Shown: in pieces, positions 30,229 to 40,710 of the stretch
Layout of the letters: each line of letters begins with the position of its first letter
Numbering within the stretch: the first letter of the stretch is position 1
NCBI RefSeq assembly: GCF_030538595.1
Contig: NZ_JAUNTS010000001.1
Location: 172,200-236,199, forward strand
Origin: Kocuria sp.
Lineage (GTDB): Bacteria > Actinomycetota > Actinomycetes > Actinomycetales > Micrococcaceae
Length of the DNA: 64,000 nucleotides
Reading direction: 5' to 3'
Position numbers and translations under genes: made by a program
The notes under the pieces: model-generated
Seen by the model: the letters and a program-made list of their open reading frames with translations, nothing else
Databases searched by the model: none
Told to the model about the DNA's origin: nothing

Positions 30229-31260
30229 ATGACGCAACCCCGAGCAGCGCTTTCCACCAACGGACCGGCACCGGAGCGACCATCCCAGCAACCAGCTGCG
30301 GATCGGCCCAAGGGCAGGTTGTTCGATTGGAAGCTGCTGCTCGGGGTTCTTGGCGTGGGCATTCTGCTCCTGCTGTCCCTGACCACCGGGGTCTATGACA
30401 TCTTTGGCGCTCAAGATGGCTCTCAAATGTTTGCCATCACCCGGGTGCCGCGAACCATCGCACTGGTTCTGGCTGGAGCCGCCATGGCCATGTCCGGTCT
30501 GGTCATGCAACTGCTGACCCAGAACCGGTTTGTGGAGCCCACCACCACGGGCACCACCGAATGGGCCGGTTTGGGCCTGTTGACGGTCATGATCCTGTTC
30601 CCCACCGCCTCCATCATCGGGCGGATGACCGGTGCGGTGATCGCCGCCTTCATCGGCACCATGGTCTTTTTCCTCTTCTTGCGCCGCGTTTCCCTGCGGT
30701 CCTCCCTGATCGTGCCGATTGTGGGCATCATGCTGGGTGCGGTGGTTGGCTCCATTTCCACGTTCATTGCCCTGCAGACGGACACCTTGCAAAACCTGGG
30801 TGTCTGGTTTGCAGGTTCCTTCACCTCGGTACTGCGGGGGCAGTACGAACTGCTGTGGATCGTGGCTTTGATTGCCGTTGCCGTGTTCCTGGTGGCCGAC
30901 CGTCTCACCGTTGCCGGGCTGGGTGAGGACATTGCCACCAACGTGGGGTTGAACTACAACCGCATCATCTTGTTGGGCACCGGATTGATTGCCGTGGCTA
31001 CGGGAGTGGTGACGGTCGTCGTCGGGAATCTGCCGTTCTTGGGGCTGATCGTGCCGAACATTGTCTCCATGTTCCGGGGCGATGATCTGCGTTCCAATCT
31101 CCCCTGGGTATGTCTGCTGGGAATTGCAATTGTGACCGTGTGCGACCTGATTGGGCGGACCATCATCATGCCGTTCGAGGTTCCCGTGTCTGTGATTCTG
31201 GGCATTGTGGGAGCTGCGGTCTTCGTTTTCTTGCTGTTGCGCAGCAGGCGCCGTGCTTAA
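30229..31260 (+). CDS. iron-siderophore ABC transporter permease 1 (FecCD family)
   Basis: 343 aa with about nine membrane helices. FecCD landmarks: RVPRTIALVLAGAAMAMSGLVMQLLTQNRF near residues 81-110 and FLGLIVPNIVSMFRGDD (ATPase-coupling helix) near 270. Begins 8 bp after the binding protein; resembles YclN/FatD permeases. Pairs with the second permease as a heterodimer in the membrane. Confidence 0.93.
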   Translation: MTQPRAALSTNGPAPERPSQQPAADRPKGRLFDWKLLLGVLGVGILLLLSLTTGVYDIFGAQDGSQMFAITRVPRTIALVLAGAAMAMSGLVMQLLTQNRFVEPTTTGTTEWAGLGLLTVMILFPTASIIGRMTGAVIAAFIGTMVFFLFLRRVSLRSSLIVPIVGIMLGAVVGSISTFIALQTDTLQNLGVWFAGSFTSVLRGQYELLWIVALIAVAVFLVADRLTVAGLGEDIATNVGLNYNRIILLGTGLIAVATGVVTVVVGNLPFLGLIVPNIVSMFRGDDLRSNLPWVCLLGIAIVTVCDLIGRTIIMPFEVPVSVILGIVGAAVFVFLLLRSRRRA

Positions 31261-32332
31261 GGCCGGTGGAAAGCTGGAACGGGCCATGCGTAGACCGGGT
31301 CGGCCGTTGACCGCCACTGCAGCCCCCGTCAGACACGGTGCGGGAGCTTTTCCCGATGCCCGTGCCAAACGGCGCTACGTGATCATTGTGGTGGGGCTGG
31401 TGCTGGCCGCCGCAGCTTTCGGCTTCGGACTGCTGGCCTGGAACAATCCCGCCCCGTACGGCAGTTCCGGGTTCTGGCGGATTGCTGAAATGCGAACCAC
31501 CAACGTGGTCATCATGGCGGTGGTGGCGTTTTGCCAGGCCATGGCCACCGTGAGTTTTCAGACGGTGACCAACAATCGCATCATCACCCCGTCCATCATG
31601 GGCTTTGAATCCCTGTACGTGGCCATTCAAACCTCAACGGTCTACCTGTTGGGGGCAGCCGGACTGGTGGCCTTCACCGGGATTCCGCAATTCCTGTTCC
31701 AGATCTGTGTGATGGTGACTTTTGCCCTGGTGCTTTACGGCTGGTTGCTGTCCGGGAGATACGGCAACATGCAGGTGATGCTGCTGGTGGGCATCATCAT
31801 TGGCGGCGGGCTGGGTTCCGTGTCCACGTTCATGCAGAGATTGCTCTCCCCCAGTGAATTCGATCTGCTCACGGCCCGGTTGTTCGGTTCGGTCACCAAC
31901 GCGGAGGCCGGTTATCTACCGATTGCCATACCGCTGTGCCTGGTGGCCGGTGTTGCCCTGTGGCTCAATGCCCGCCGCCTGAATTTGATCTCCCTGGGCC
32001 GGGACTCCACGGTCAATCTGGGGCTGAACCACCGCTTTGAAACCATCAAAGTGCTTTTTCTGGTCTCCATCCTCATGGCCGTTTCCACCGCGCTGGTGGG
32101 CCCCATGACCTTCCTGGGTTTCCTGGTGGCAACTCTGGCTTATCAATTCGCAGACACCTACGACCACCGCTACGTTTTCCCGGTGGCCTTCCTGACCGGC
32201 TTTGTGGTGCTCACCGGCGCCTATTTTGTGATGAACCACGTGTTCTACGCCCAGGGAGTGGTTTCGATCATCATTGAGCTGGTGGGCGGCTCGGTCTTCC
32301 TGTACGTCATCTTGCGAAAGGGACGCTTGTGA
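31253..32332 (+). CDS. iron-siderophore ABC transporter permease 2 (FecCD family)
   Basis: About 359 aa if started at GTG 31253 (8-bp overlap with permease 1); ATG at 31286 is an equal alternative and the start is unsure. Nine or so membrane helices begin at RRYVIIVVGLVLAAAA. Family landmarks are ATVSFQTVTNNRIITPSIMGFESLY and VGPMTFLGFLVATLAYQF near the coupling helix. Resembles YclO/FatC. Ends in a 4-bp GTGA overlap with the ATPase gene. Confidence 0.9.
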   Translation: MLKAGGKLERAMRRPGRPLTATAAPVRHGAGAFPDARAKRRYVIIVVGLVLAAAAFGFGLLAWNNPAPYGSSGFWRIAEMRTTNVVIMAVVAFCQAMATVSFQTVTNNRIITPSIMGFESLYVAIQTSTVYLLGAAGLVAFTGIPQFLFQICVMVTFALVLYGWLLSGRYGNMQVMLLVGIIIGGGLGSVSTFMQRLLSPSEFDLLTARLFGSVTNAEAGYLPIAIPLCLVAGVALWLNARRLNLISLGRDSTVNLGLNHRFETIKVLFLVSILMAVSTALVGPMTFLGFLVATLAYQFADTYDHRYVFPVAFLTGFVVLTGAYFVMNHVFYAQGVVSIIIELVGGSVFLYVILRKGRL

Positions 32333-33084
32333 TCACCCTGACCAACGTGGCCAAAAGCTACAACAGCGAGGTCTCCATCGGCCCCGTCAACCTGGATCTT
32401 CCAGCCGGTGGCATCACCGCGTTGGTTGGCCCCAACGGCGCCGGCAAGTCCACGCTGCTGACCATGATCGGGCGGTTGCTCGGCGTGGATCAGGGCGTGA
32501 TCGAGGTGGGTGGTTATGACGTTGCCACCACCAAGTCCAAGGATCTGGCCAAGATCGTCTCCATTCTGCGGCAGGAGAATCACTACGTCACGCGGTTGAC
32601 GGTGCGGCAGTTGGTGGGCTTTGGTCGCTTCCCCTACTCCAAGGGCCGATTGACGGTGACGGATGAGGAGATCATCTCCCGCTACATCGACTTCCTGGAC
32701 CTGCGGGGGTTGGAGGATCGTTACCTGGATCAGCTCTCCGGTGGGCAGCGGCAGCGCGCCTACGTGGCCATGGTGCTGTGTCAGGAGACTGATTACGTGC
32801 TACTGGATGAGCCTCTGAACAACTTGGACATGCGCCATTCGGTGCAGATGATGCAGCACCTGCACAAAGCAGCCCGCGAATTGGGCCGAACGGTGATCAT
32901 TGTGCTGCACGACATCAACTTTGCGTGCCACTACGCGGACCGCATCTGTGCGGTCAAGGACGGCCAGATCGCCGAGTTCGGCACCCCGGAGGAGATCATG
33001 TCTGATGACCTGCTCAGCCGCGTGTTTGAAACCCCCGTCCAGTGCATCAACGGCCCGCGCGGCCGGCTAGCTTGCTTTTACTGA
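32329..33084 (+). CDS. iron-siderophore ABC transporter ATP-binding protein
   Basis: 251 aa. Walker A GPNGAGKST, Q-loop near RQENHY, signature LSGGQRQRAYVAMVL, Walker B VLLDEPLNNLD and switch His in VLHDINFA are all intact. YclP/FepC-type ATPase powering the importer encoded just upstream. GTG start overlapping the upstream stop, with AAAGG 8 nt before. Confidence 0.94.
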   Translation: MITLTNVAKSYNSEVSIGPVNLDLPAGGITALVGPNGAGKSTLLTMIGRLLGVDQGVIEVGGYDVATTKSKDLAKIVSILRQENHYVTRLTVRQLVGFGRFPYSKGRLTVTDEEIISRYIDFLDLRGLEDRYLDQLSGGQRQRAYVAMVLCQETDYVLLDEPLNNLDMRHSVQMMQHLHKAARELGRTVIIVLHDINFACHYADRICAVKDGQIAEFGTPEEIMSDDLLSRVFETPVQCINGPRGRLACFY

Positions 33085-33101
33085 GGCCGCTGCTCCCCCG
33101 G

Positions 33102-33107
33102 TAGCGT
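33102..33107 (+). promoter_or_regulatory. leaderless-type -10 of the methyltransferase gene
   Basis: TAGCGT ends 6 nt before GTG at 33114, with TTACTG 18 nt upstream as a possible -35. Confidence 0.5.
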
Positions 33108-33113
33108 GGCCCT

Positions 33114-34511
33114 GTGACCGCTTCCCTCCCGTCTCCCCCTCCCGACAACGACGACGCCCCCGCCGGCCTGGCCCCGCTGCTCACCCCGGAGGGGATGCGG
33201 CTGTTGGATTCCCTAGGGCCTTACGCACCAGATCAAGTCCTGGCTGTCTCCACTCAGCTGCGGGCACAATGTTTTGCCCCTGATCTGGTGTCCGAGGCCC
33301 TGACTCAGTCCCGTTTACGCGCCGCCGGAGCGGAGAAGTTTGGGGAGTTCGCCTCCCGCATGCTGTTCACGCAGGCCGGTTTGGAACAGGCAACTCGGAT
33401 GTCCGTGGCGGCCCTGCACGCTCAACGCTTTGTGGCCAGCGGAGTCACCTCTGTGGCGGATTTGGGCTGTGGGATCGGTGCGGATGCCATGGCGTTTGCC
33501 GGGTTGGACCTGAACGTGGTGGCTGTGGAGCGCGATCCCACCACGGCTGCGGTGGCCACGGTCAATCTGATGCCTTTCCCCAATGCTCGGGTGGTGGCAG
33601 GCGATGCCCAGGCCATCGACTGGGAGGCCGTCCCCGGTGGCCGCCCCGAATCCTTGTGGTTGGATCCAGCCCGGCGCACGGATGACAGGCCGCGTTCGGG
33701 GTCATCCCAGCGAATTTTTGATCCGGAGGCGTTCTCTCCGCCGTTGTCCTTTGTCCTGGAGTTGGCTGCCACCGGTGTCCCCATGGGGGTCAAGATGGGC
33801 CCCGGGATGCCGCACTCTGCCATTCCAGCCAACTGTGAAGCCCAATGGGTCTCTCACCGCGGGGACGTGGTGGAGGTGGTCCTGTGGTTCAACGCATTGG
33901 CCCGCCCCGGTGTGCGCCGATCTGCCTTGGTTCTGCGCCAGGATGGCCCAGCCCAAGAGCTCACCTCCACCACCGACTTTCCCGATCTGACTGACGAGCC
34001 CGAATCCCGTGACTCACTACCCTTCGCTGAGGAACACACCCCATCGGACCCTCTTGCCAGGCAGACTCACCCTGACGTGAGACCGGGCAGTGTGCTGTGG
34101 GAGCCAGATGGTGCTGTGATCCGCGCGGGTCTGGTTCAGGATGTGGCCGAACACCTGGGTGCGCAGTTGATTCATCCGCGCATCGCCTACCTGGTGGCCC
34201 CTAGCGCCTCTGAGCTGACGTGCGGAACCGGGGATGCGGCGTCGTCGTCAGGTGTAGGCGCTTCCGGGCTGTCCCGCGGTTACACGGTCCGGGAGGTGCT
34301 GCCGCACACCGTCAAGGTCCTGAAGTCCTGGGTCAAGACCAACAAGGTGGGCACGCTGGAGATCAAGAAGCGCGGTACGGACGTCACCCCGGAGCAACTG
34401 CGCAAGCAGCTCAAGCCCTCGGGTCCGAACAAGGCCACGTTGATCGTGACCCGAATGGCCACCCCGGACGGCGAGCGCCGCGTGATCCTGGTGGTGGACC
34501 CCATCCGTTGA
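33114..34511 (+). CDS. class I SAM-dependent methyltransferase with THUMP-like domain
   Basis: 465 aa. Helical N-terminal part, then a Rossmann methyltransferase fold with motif I VADLGCGIGADAMAFAG (about 120-135), an acidic VAVERD strand, and LWLDPARR near 185. The C-terminal 100 residues resemble the THUMP-like domain attached to such proteins (SRGYTVREVLPHTVKVLKSW). Members are annotated as methyltransferases without a proven substrate; RNA is likely. The gene seems to have its own leaderless promoter after the iron importer. Confidence 0.85.
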   Translation: MTASLPSPPPDNDDAPAGLAPLLTPEGMRLLDSLGPYAPDQVLAVSTQLRAQCFAPDLVSEALTQSRLRAAGAEKFGEFASRMLFTQAGLEQATRMSVAALHAQRFVASGVTSVADLGCGIGADAMAFAGLDLNVVAVERDPTTAAVATVNLMPFPNARVVAGDAQAIDWEAVPGGRPESLWLDPARRTDDRPRSGSSQRIFDPEAFSPPLSFVLELAATGVPMGVKMGPGMPHSAIPANCEAQWVSHRGDVVEVVLWFNALARPGVRRSALVLRQDGPAQELTSTTDFPDLTDEPESRDSLPFAEEHTPSDPLARQTHPDVRPGSVLWEPDGAVIRAGLVQDVAEHLGAQLIHPRIAYLVAPSASELTCGTGDAASSSGVGASGLSRGYTVREVLPHTVKVLKSWVKTNKVGTLEIKKRGTDVTPEQLRKQLKPSGPNKATLIVTRMATPDGERRVILVVDPIR

Positions 34512-34580
34512 GCATGTTCCGACGCGTCCCTCCCCATTGAGTGGTCACTTTAAGTTCCAGATGTGTAAGACGCGGACCAA

Positions 34581-34844
34581 TTAGACGTCCGCAGAAATTC
34601 CACCATTTCGCCTTTTACCGGAGAGGGAGTACCCCGATCCCGCGACAATCAAACCCAATGCGGCTGCACCTGAGATAACCACACCTGCCAGCATTCCAGA
34701 AAGAATCCACTGGGGAGTGTAACCAGGATCCATTCCAACATTCTCCATTTGTCGATACTGCATCCCCGAAATCACCACGAAGAGGAATAGTGTTGAGATC
34801 CCCAAACCAAGCAAAATGGAGAATCCAATGAAGGTCTTTTTCAC
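34581..34844 (-). CDS. small two-helix membrane protein
   Basis: 87 aa with hydrophobic segments at about 6-26 and 47-69 separated by a polar loop. No family recognised. GTG start with AGGAG 8 nt upstream makes it a credible gene. It lies in a stretch clearly more AT-rich than its neighbours, downstream of the DUF2599-like fragment on the same strand but separated from it by a terminator hairpin. Likely acquired DNA. Confidence 0.6.
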   Translation of the reverse strand: MKKTFIGFSILLGLGISTLFLFVVISGMQYRQMENVGMDPGYTPQWILSGMLAGVVISGAAALGLIVAGSGYSLSGKRRNGGISADV

Positions 34845-34910
34845 TTAAAATACTCCTATGGCTAATTCGATGTTATGTTTATCTAGTTTCAGCACGGCAT
34901 TACATTCCTG

Positions 34911-34952
34911 GGGGGTGCCGAACGCTGCCCCAGAGCGTCGTTCGGCACCCCC
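34911..34952 (-). terminator. hairpin after the DUF2599-like fragment
   Basis: gggggtgccgaacg and cgttcggcaccccc form a perfect 14-bp stem whose 14-nt loop can pair further (gct/agc). No T-run follows. Confidence 0.65.
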
Positions 34953-34955
34953 GTC

Positions 34956-35198
34956 TTACCAGTTGCAGCGATGGAACCAGATATTGGAAATCCAATTTGA
35001 ATTGTTTCTTCTGAACCTTTCTAAATTGTAGTCCTGAGTAAAGAAAAGTCCGGGCGTACTCGCCAGAACGTGACAGTTGTACTGCTGCTGAAGGGTGGCT
35101 TTATTGGAAACTCCCATCAAGATTTCAAACCATCGACCGGTATAGAATTTCCCGGATGGGCATGTTACCCATGGCCCGAAGGTACGTCTGACCAGCAC
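34956..35198 (-). pseudogene. DUF2599-like C-terminal domain, probably 5'-truncated
   Basis: 80 codons from GTG at 35198. The pattern WVTCPSGKF, LQQQYNCHVLAS, YNLERFR and the C-terminal HRCNW matches the end of DUF2599 proteins, which are normally secreted and preceded by a signal peptide and an N-terminal region. Here an in-frame TAG lies directly before the GTG; reading upstream through it gives DNVTITVLI and then unconvincing sequence. No ribosome site was seen. I treat it as a remnant, though a short cytoplasmic product cannot be excluded. Confidence 0.5.
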
Positions 35199-35362
35199 CT
35201 AGATCAAGACCGTTATGGTAACGTTATCAATTTGGTCAAATTGGAGACACGTCCCCAAACCTTTGGGATCCCGCCGCCAATAAAATTGCGGCCACTTTGA
35301 GCATGAGCACAGCCAGGTCAAGGCAGCCCCTTCGCCAAAGATTCAAGGAAACTCAGATTCTG

Positions 35363-35368
35363 TATGGT
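35363..35368 (+). promoter_or_regulatory. leaderless-type -10 of the SRPBCC gene
   Basis: TATGGT ends 6 nt before ATG at 35375; supports the shorter start over 35297. Confidence 0.4.
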
Positions 35369-35374
35369 TGCGGT

Positions 35375-35938
35375 ATGGCGCCACAACACACCCCGCATGC
35401 AGGTCCTGCGGTTGTTGCCTCCGTCGAACAGCGGATGGCTGCACTCCGGCAAGTGGGGGTCGGTTCACTGAGCGGACGGAGAACTTTGGCTCGGCCGGGG
35501 TCACTGACGACTGTCCGGTACTCCACGGTGTTCCAAACAGAGCCGCAGAATGTGATGGATCTATGTTTGTCCAGAGAAGGGTTTCCGGCCATGATGCCGG
35601 GCCCCATCACGCTGGTGCGGTCATCATCGCTGAATGGAGAGCTTGCAGGCACCTACGAATTCATCTGGAAATTCAAGGGGGTGGTTCCTGTTCGGTGGGC
35701 GGCCTTCATCGACTCCTACACACCGGGTCTGGAGTTCAGTGATTTACAGCTCAGAGGTGTATTTCGGTACTTCCATCACACGCACACGTGTGCACCTCAC
35801 GTAGCTGGGTGCAGGTATACGGATACCGTAAAGTTCCGCACCTTACTGGGCCCAGCTCTGGACGGCGCGTTGCTCAAACGTGAGATGCAGCGACTCTTTG
35901 CCTACAGGCACGATCGCATGCGTGAGCTGTTGACCTGA
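35375..35938 (+). CDS. SRPBCC-family ligand-binding protein (COG4276-like)
   Basis: 187 aa. The C-terminal half shows the family pattern PVRWAAFID, FSDLQLRGVFRYFHHTHTC, a D-x-V strand and RLFAYRHDRM that mark single-domain SRPBCC proteins. These bind hydrophobic ligands in a helix-grip cavity; the ligand is unknown. Start ATG 35375 is favoured by an upstream -10 at leaderless spacing; a reading from 35297 adds 26 non-conserved residues. Converges on the GH3 gene with a 23-bp gap. Confidence 0.75.
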   Translation: MAPQHTPHAGPAVVASVEQRMAALRQVGVGSLSGRRTLARPGSLTTVRYSTVFQTEPQNVMDLCLSREGFPAMMPGPITLVRSSSLNGELAGTYEFIWKFKGVVPVRWAAFIDSYTPGLEFSDLQLRGVFRYFHHTHTCAPHVAGCRYTDTVKFRTLLGPALDGALLKREMQRLFAYRHDRMRELLT

Positions 35939-35961
35939 GACACCACGGGAGGGCCCAGCGC

Positions 35962-37428
35962 TCAGCGGGCGTCCTCAATCCGAGTGACCACGTCCTGGTG
36001 ACTTCCCGGTTCGGAAGGCGGCACGGGGAGGTCGTCTTGCAACTGGCTGTAGCGCATCTGCATGGCCACCACCCGGGTGGCTGCTTGATCCAGGCGTTCC
36101 TGCGGGATGGCGCCGGAGTTCACGGCTTGGACAATGTCCGCGTGAGCAGCAGGTGTGTCGGCGGGCATCAGCAGCAGGTCAGCACCTGCCTGCAACGCGG
36201 CACCAGCCGGGGTTTGCACTCCGGTGTCCACTGGAAGTCCGGGCCCCACCAGACCAGTCAGGGCACCCATGTCCAAGGCGTCCGTGACCACCACACCGTG
36301 GAAACCCACATCCTCACGCAGCGCCTGATACGCGGCAGGCTCCAACGTGGCCGGCACATCGGGATTCCACTGCTCCACCGCAATGTGGCCCATCATCACG
36401 GTGGGCACCCCCGCCTCCACGGCGGCTTGGAAGGGTACCCAGTCGGTGGATTCCAGTTCCTCCACGGACATTTCTTGCAACGGCAATCCCACGTGCGAAT
36501 CGGTGGTCACTCCACCGTGGCCGGGGAAGTGTTTGGCCGAGGACACCACACCGGCGTTGTTGTGGCCTTCCACGGAGGCAGCCGTCTGCTCGGAGACCAG
36601 GTCAACATCTGAACCGTAGGCCCGGTCCAGGATCACGGCGTCCCCGGGCATGGTGATGTCCGCGGTCGGGGCATTGTTCATGGTGAAGCCCAGCCCCGCG
36701 AGTTCGGAGGCCAGGCCTTCGGCCGCCAGACGGGTCAGTTCGGGGTCATCGGCTGCGCCGATCTCTGCTGTCACAGGCCATTCCGTCAGGGGTGAGCCCA
36801 GGCGGGTGACCGTGCCACCTTCCTGATCCACGGAAATGATGCCGGGCCATTCCTGATCTTCGTGGGTTTGGGACAGCGCCCCCTGCAAGTCCCGGATCTG
36901 CGCGGTCATGGCTGCCACATCCACGTTCTGTGCTCCACCCAGCGGGGTGTCCTGCTGGGTCTGACCGGTACCGGTGATGGTGGGTACGTTGCGACCCATC
37001 ACGATCACCCCGGCCAGATGGAGGTCCTGAATCTGGTCAACCTGGGTGCCTATCGAGGCGGAATCGGCACCGTCGTAGGTGGCCACCATGACTTGGCCAG
37101 CTTTTTCCTCCACGCTCATCTTCTCCACGGCGGCTTGTGCCGCCTCCCAGGTGGCATCGTCCACGGCCCACGGACCCGAGTCTGGGCCGCGATTGCCCGC
37201 ACCTGCTGCTGGTTGAGCGGTGGCACCATTGCTTGCGCTGTCTCCGGTGGGAATCCCCGATCCGGTGGAGCCGGCAGCCGATCCGGTGGTGCTGGTGGCA
37301 GATGCGGTGGGCGTCGTCGTTGTGGAGGGCTGTGATCCGCCGGTGGAGCATGCGGGTAGCAGTAAGAGCAACCCGGCAAGAGCCAAGGGGGTGCTGAGGC
37401 GCTGGAGGGGGGTTGAGTTACGGCGCAT
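35962..37428 (-). CDS. glycoside hydrolase family 3 lipoprotein (NagZ-like beta-N-acetylhexosaminidase)
   Basis: 488 aa. Lipoprotein signal with LLLPAC lipobox (Cys about residue 27), a Ser/Thr/Gly-rich spacer to about 80, then a GH3 barrel with AGVIVMGRN, ISVDQEGGTVTRL, the KHFPGHGGVTTDSH signature that carries the NagZ-type acid/base histidine, and VVTDALDMGAL with the nucleophile Asp. Likely removes GlcNAc from peptidoglycan fragments outside the membrane. Appears leaderless: TACCCT ends 7 nt before ATG 37428. Confidence 0.92.
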   Translation of the reverse strand: MRRNSTPLQRLSTPLALAGLLLLLPACSTGGSQPSTTTTPTASATSTTGSAAGSTGSGIPTGDSASNGATAQPAAGAGNRGPDSGPWAVDDATWEAAQAAVEKMSVEEKAGQVMVATYDGADSASIGTQVDQIQDLHLAGVIVMGRNVPTITGTGQTQQDTPLGGAQNVDVAAMTAQIRDLQGALSQTHEDQEWPGIISVDQEGGTVTRLGSPLTEWPVTAEIGAADDPELTRLAAEGLASELAGLGFTMNNAPTADITMPGDAVILDRAYGSDVDLVSEQTAASVEGHNNAGVVSSAKHFPGHGGVTTDSHVGLPLQEMSVEELESTDWVPFQAAVEAGVPTVMMGHIAVEQWNPDVPATLEPAAYQALREDVGFHGVVVTDALDMGALTGLVGPGLPVDTGVQTPAGAALQAGADLLLMPADTPAAHADIVQAVNSGAIPQERLDQAATRVVAMQMRYSQLQDDLPVPPSEPGSHQDVVTRIEDAR

Positions 37429-37435
37429 GTCCACC

Positions 37436-37441
37436 AGGGTA
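37436..37441 (-). promoter_or_regulatory. leaderless-type -10 of the GH3 gene
   Basis: TACCCT on the minus strand ends 7 nt before the ATG. Confidence 0.4.
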
Positions 37442-37546
37442 AGGGTCGGGCAGTCACGCGGCTCATCTTGCCTAAACTAGAGTGAACTTTTCTGGGTGCC
37501 CAAGCTGGCAGCCAACCACCGTAGGTCCACACGCCAGCGAGGTCCC

Positions 37547-38692
37547 GTGCACATTGATTTCGAGCACTCCTCCCAGTCCACCATTGGCCTGGAATGGGAG
37601 GTGGCGCTGGTTGACACCGAATCCGGGGCGCTGGTGCCCCGCGGCCAGGAGGTCATGAAGGCGGTGCACGCCGCTCTGCCGGAGCGAGCTGATGAAGGCT
37701 CCGATGGCCCCACTCTGACCGGCGAGTTCCTGGAGAACACCGTGGAGCTGGTCACGGGAGTGTGCTCCACCGTTGGCCAGGCCACGGGCCAGCTGGGCCA
37801 ACTACTGAGGGACATTCAGGCGGTGGCCGAACCCCGGAATCTGGCGGTGTTCGCAGCCGGCACCCACCCGTTCTCCCGTTGGCAGGAACAGTCCGTGGTG
37901 GACAAGGATCGCTATTACACCGTGGTGGACCGTGCCCAGTACTGGGGTCGGCAGATGGTGATCTACGGGATGCACGTACACATCGGCGTGGATTCGCAGG
38001 AGAAGGCGCTGCCCGTCCAGGATCGTTTGCTGGCGCACTATCCGCACCTTCTGGCGCTGTCGGCAAACTCCCCGTACTGGAACGGTCAGGACACCGGTTA
38101 CGCTTCCCACCGATCGCTGATGTTCCAGCAGTTACCCACCGCCGGCCTCCCGTACGCCTTCAAAGACTGGGCGGAATACGAACAACACCTGGGTGATCTG
38201 CTGGCCACCGGCGTGATCGACGACATCAGCGAATCCCGCCTTGACGTCCGGCCCGTACCCAAATACGGCACTATCGAGATGCGCTTCTGCGATGCCCCCT
38301 CCAGCCTGAAGGACATCGGCGCCATTGCAGCGCTCACCCAGTGCCTTGTGGAGGAAACCTCCCGGATTCTCGACGACGGCGGGGACGTGGAACAGATGCG
38401 TCCCTGGCTGGTCAAGGAAAACAAGTGGCGGGCAGCGCGCTACGGGCTGGATGCCCTCATCATCAAGGACAACTCCTTGCAGGAACCGCTGGTCACGGAC
38501 CACCTGCGGGAAATCGTGGAACGCCTCACGCCCATTGCCCGCGATCTGGAGTGTGTGGAGGAGCTGGACTGGGTCAATCACATCATCGACCACGGTGCCG
38601 GGTATCAGCGGCAACGGGCAGTGGCCGAATCCCCCGCGGGCGATTTGAGGGCCGCCGCGCTGGACGTGGTCCGTCAGGTTCGACAGGTCTGA
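37547..38692 (+). CDS. YbdK-type carboxylate-amine ligase (GCS2 family)
   Basis: 381 aa. Belongs to the glutamate-cysteine ligase type 2 superfamily: VHIDFEHSSQSTIGLEWE at the N-terminus, ENTVELVTGVC, YGMHVHIGVD (metal/ATP-binding) and VRPVPKYGTIEMRFCDAPSS. In mycothiol producers this is unlikely to make glutathione; YbdK proteins have weak gamma-glutamylcysteine activity and unknown role. GTG 37547 is chosen over 37496 because it matches the usual N-terminus and GAGG lies just upstream. Confidence 0.85.
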   Translation: MHIDFEHSSQSTIGLEWEVALVDTESGALVPRGQEVMKAVHAALPERADEGSDGPTLTGEFLENTVELVTGVCSTVGQATGQLGQLLRDIQAVAEPRNLAVFAAGTHPFSRWQEQSVVDKDRYYTVVDRAQYWGRQMVIYGMHVHIGVDSQEKALPVQDRLLAHYPHLLALSANSPYWNGQDTGYASHRSLMFQQLPTAGLPYAFKDWAEYEQHLGDLLATGVIDDISESRLDVRPVPKYGTIEMRFCDAPSSLKDIGAIAALTQCLVEETSRILDDGGDVEQMRPWLVKENKWRAARYGLDALIIKDNSLQEPLVTDHLREIVERLTPIARDLECVEELDWVNHIIDHGAGYQRQRAVAESPAGDLRAAALDVVRQVRQV

Positions 38693-38772
38693 CGCGCCGC
38701 AGTAGCAACGATCCCCAAGAACAGCACCAACGCCGCCGGGATCACCCAGACATGAGTGGTGCCGCCCATCAT
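38674..38772 (-). CDS. possible 32-residue membrane peptide
   Basis: ATG-ATG at 38772 opens a 32-codon reading with one hydrophobic helix (VWVIPAALVLFLGIVATAA). It overlaps the 3' end of the ligase gene and half of a terminator hairpin, and no ribosome site is visible. Could be a chance reading. Confidence 0.2.
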   Translation of the reverse strand: MMGGTTHVWVIPAALVLFLGIVATAARQTCRT

Positions 38773-38791
38773 GACTGATGGGCGGCACCAC
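38756..38791. terminator. bidirectional terminator between ybdK-type gene and aceB
   Basis: gtggtgccgcccatca and tgatgggcggcaccac form a perfect 16-bp stem with a 4-nt loop between convergent genes. Confidence 0.85.
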
Positions 38792-38842
38792 GCTTGGTAT
38801 TCCAGCAGACCGAGAACACTACAATCTGGGCCAGATCACGTG

Positions 38843-40579
<1,737 letters not shown>

Positions 40580-40628
40580 GATGTGCTCCTGATCAATATG
40601 TGCCGAGCGGTATTGATGTCTATTGGTG

Positions 40629-40661
40629 GGTCCGGGCCCGCCTGCCTGCGGCGGACCCGGA
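40629..40661 (-). terminator. hairpin after aceA
   Basis: gtccgggcccgcc and ggcggacccggac pair over 13 bp with one mismatch and a 7-nt loop, 50 bp after the aceA stop. Confidence 0.6.
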
Positions 40662-40710
40662 CGGTGCTGCGGTGTGAGGTGTTGGTACTGTTCAGCAGGT
40701 CCGGCCAGGC

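Noticed and set aside
29198..30283. 361-codon minus-strand reading opposite the siderophore-binding lipoprotein
   Set aside because: The plus-strand gene has a signal peptide, lipobox and ribosome site; the antisense reading has none.
35199..35300. Reading through the TAG upstream of the DUF2599-like fragment
   Set aside because: DNVTITVLI just before the stop is suggestive, but further upstream the frame gives Cys/Trp-rich sequence and another stop, with no signal peptide.
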